DNA of 6,333 bases from Novosphingobium sp. (GTDB taxonomy: Bacteria > Pseudomonadota > Alphaproteobacteria > Sphingomonadales > Sphingomonadaceae): NCBI GenBank assembly GCA_021299075.1, contig JAJTFU010000157.1, positions 3,567-9,899 on the forward strand, written 5' to 3'. Positions within the stretch are counted from its first letter, which is position 1; every line of letters begins with the position of its first letter. Below are positions 6,038 to 6,333 of this stretch, in pieces. Below the pieces are notes generated by a model that was not told the DNA's origin, did no database searches, and was given only the letters and a program-made list of their open reading frames with translations. The translations under genes were made by a program, and so were the position numbers.

Positions 6038-6045
6038 AGTACTTC

Positions 6046-6333
6046 ATGCCTACGATCAACCAGCTGATCCGCAAGGGTCGCGAACCGCAGAAGGCCAAGA
6101 GCAAGGTCCCTGCGATGGAACAGAACCCGCAGAAGCGCGGCGTCTGCACCCGCGTTTACACCACGACCCCGAAGAAGCCGAACTCGGCGCTGCGCAAGGT
6201 TGCCAAGATCCGTCTGACCAACCAGCGCGAAGTCATCTCGTACATTCCGGGTGAAGGCCACAACCTGCAGGAGCACTCGGTTGTGCTGATCCGCGGCGGC
6301 CGTGTGCGCGACCTTCCGGGCGTGCGCTATCAC
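6046..6333 (+). CDS. rpsL: 30S ribosomal protein S12 (3' truncated by window)
   Basis: The first 96 residues of S12 (full length usually about 123). It is near-identical to the universal core: PQKRGVCTRVYTTTPKKPNS (28-47) and GEGHNLQEHSVVLIRGG (69-85), then RVRDLPGVRYH to the window end. S12 sits at the decoding centre of the small subunit and affects accuracy of tRNA selection. The loop holding K43 is unchanged, but residue 88 is Arg where E. coli has Lys (K87 in mature numbering). The start ATG at 6046 has AAGGTGA 10 nt upstream. It is probably the first gene of the str operon (rpsL-rpsG-fusA-tuf by general knowledge), the remainder being outside the window. Identification is certain. Confidence 0.98.
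   Translation, partial: MPTINQLIRKGREPQKAKSKVPAMEQNPQKRGVCTRVYTTTPKKPNSALRKVAKIRLTNQREVISYIPGEGHNLQEHSVVLIRGGRVRDLPGVRYH

Larger units (their letters stand above)
5726..6045 (+). other. 320-bp gene-free region: end of acyl-CoA synthetase unit plus rpsL promoter and leader
   Basis: I find no convincing protein or tRNA gene here; short open frames on both strands have sphingomonad-unlike composition or run into rpsL antisense. The first 75 bases show no clear intrinsic terminator for the acyl-CoA synthetase gene. From about 5800 on there is a candidate promoter and three hairpin-forming inverted repeats, listed separately. Short direct repeats also occur: TTCGGCT at 5936-5942 and 5993-5999, and TCGCGATT at 5942-5949 and 5987-5994. 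The length and structure suggest a long structured 5' leader for rpsL. Confidence 0.5.

Noticed and set aside
5844..6149. 101-residue minus-strand frame across the rpsL start
   Set aside because: It overlaps rpsL antisense and shows no domain; the apparent hydrophobic start is not enough support.

Overview
The window is GC-rich and compactly coded, and reads as chromosomal DNA of an alphaproteobacterium, most likely a sphingomonad (order Sphingomonadales). The best taxonomic clue is the start of ribosomal protein S12 at the right edge, whose N-terminus (MPTINQLIRKGREPQKAKSK) and GGRVRDLPGVRYH block look like that group. This placement rests on recognition by eye; no search was run.

Layout from left to right: (1) the C-terminal part of a beta-CASP metallo-beta-lactamase RNase (+, cut by the window edge); (2) convergent with it, sharing a CTAG at the stop codons, a PAS-like/GGDEF protein with a degenerate signature (DGETF) (-); (3) upstream of that on the same strand, a PilZ domain fused to an XRE-type helix-turn-helix (-), after a 237-bp gap holding two imperfect palindromes; (4) divergently, rlmJ, the 23S rRNA A2030 N6-methyltransferase (+), with a 10-bp perfect inverted repeat in its upstream region; (5) a 106-residue conserved-looking protein of unknown function (-), convergent with rlmJ; (6) divergently, a class I adenylate-forming acyl-CoA synthetase (+); (7) a 320-bp gene-free region holding several hairpins; (8) rpsL (+), cut by the right edge and presumably the first gene of the str operon (rpsL-rpsG-fusA-tuf), whose later genes lie outside.

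Most genes are separate transcription units with housekeeping roles in RNA metabolism (RNase, rRNA methylation, S12). The two signalling genes at 821-2548 form a plausible cyclic-di-GMP module: a putative second-messenger-binding transcription factor next to a GGDEF protein that may have lost cyclase activity. The other point of interest is the rpsL leader, where a perfect 10-bp inverted repeat would bury the Shine-Dalgarno sequence of rpsL in a hairpin. The S12 sequence also carries Arg at the position (residue 88 counting Met) where Lys to Arg gives streptomycin resistance in other bacteria.

I saw no transposase, CRISPR array, tRNA or rRNA gene, and no sign of recent gene transfer.
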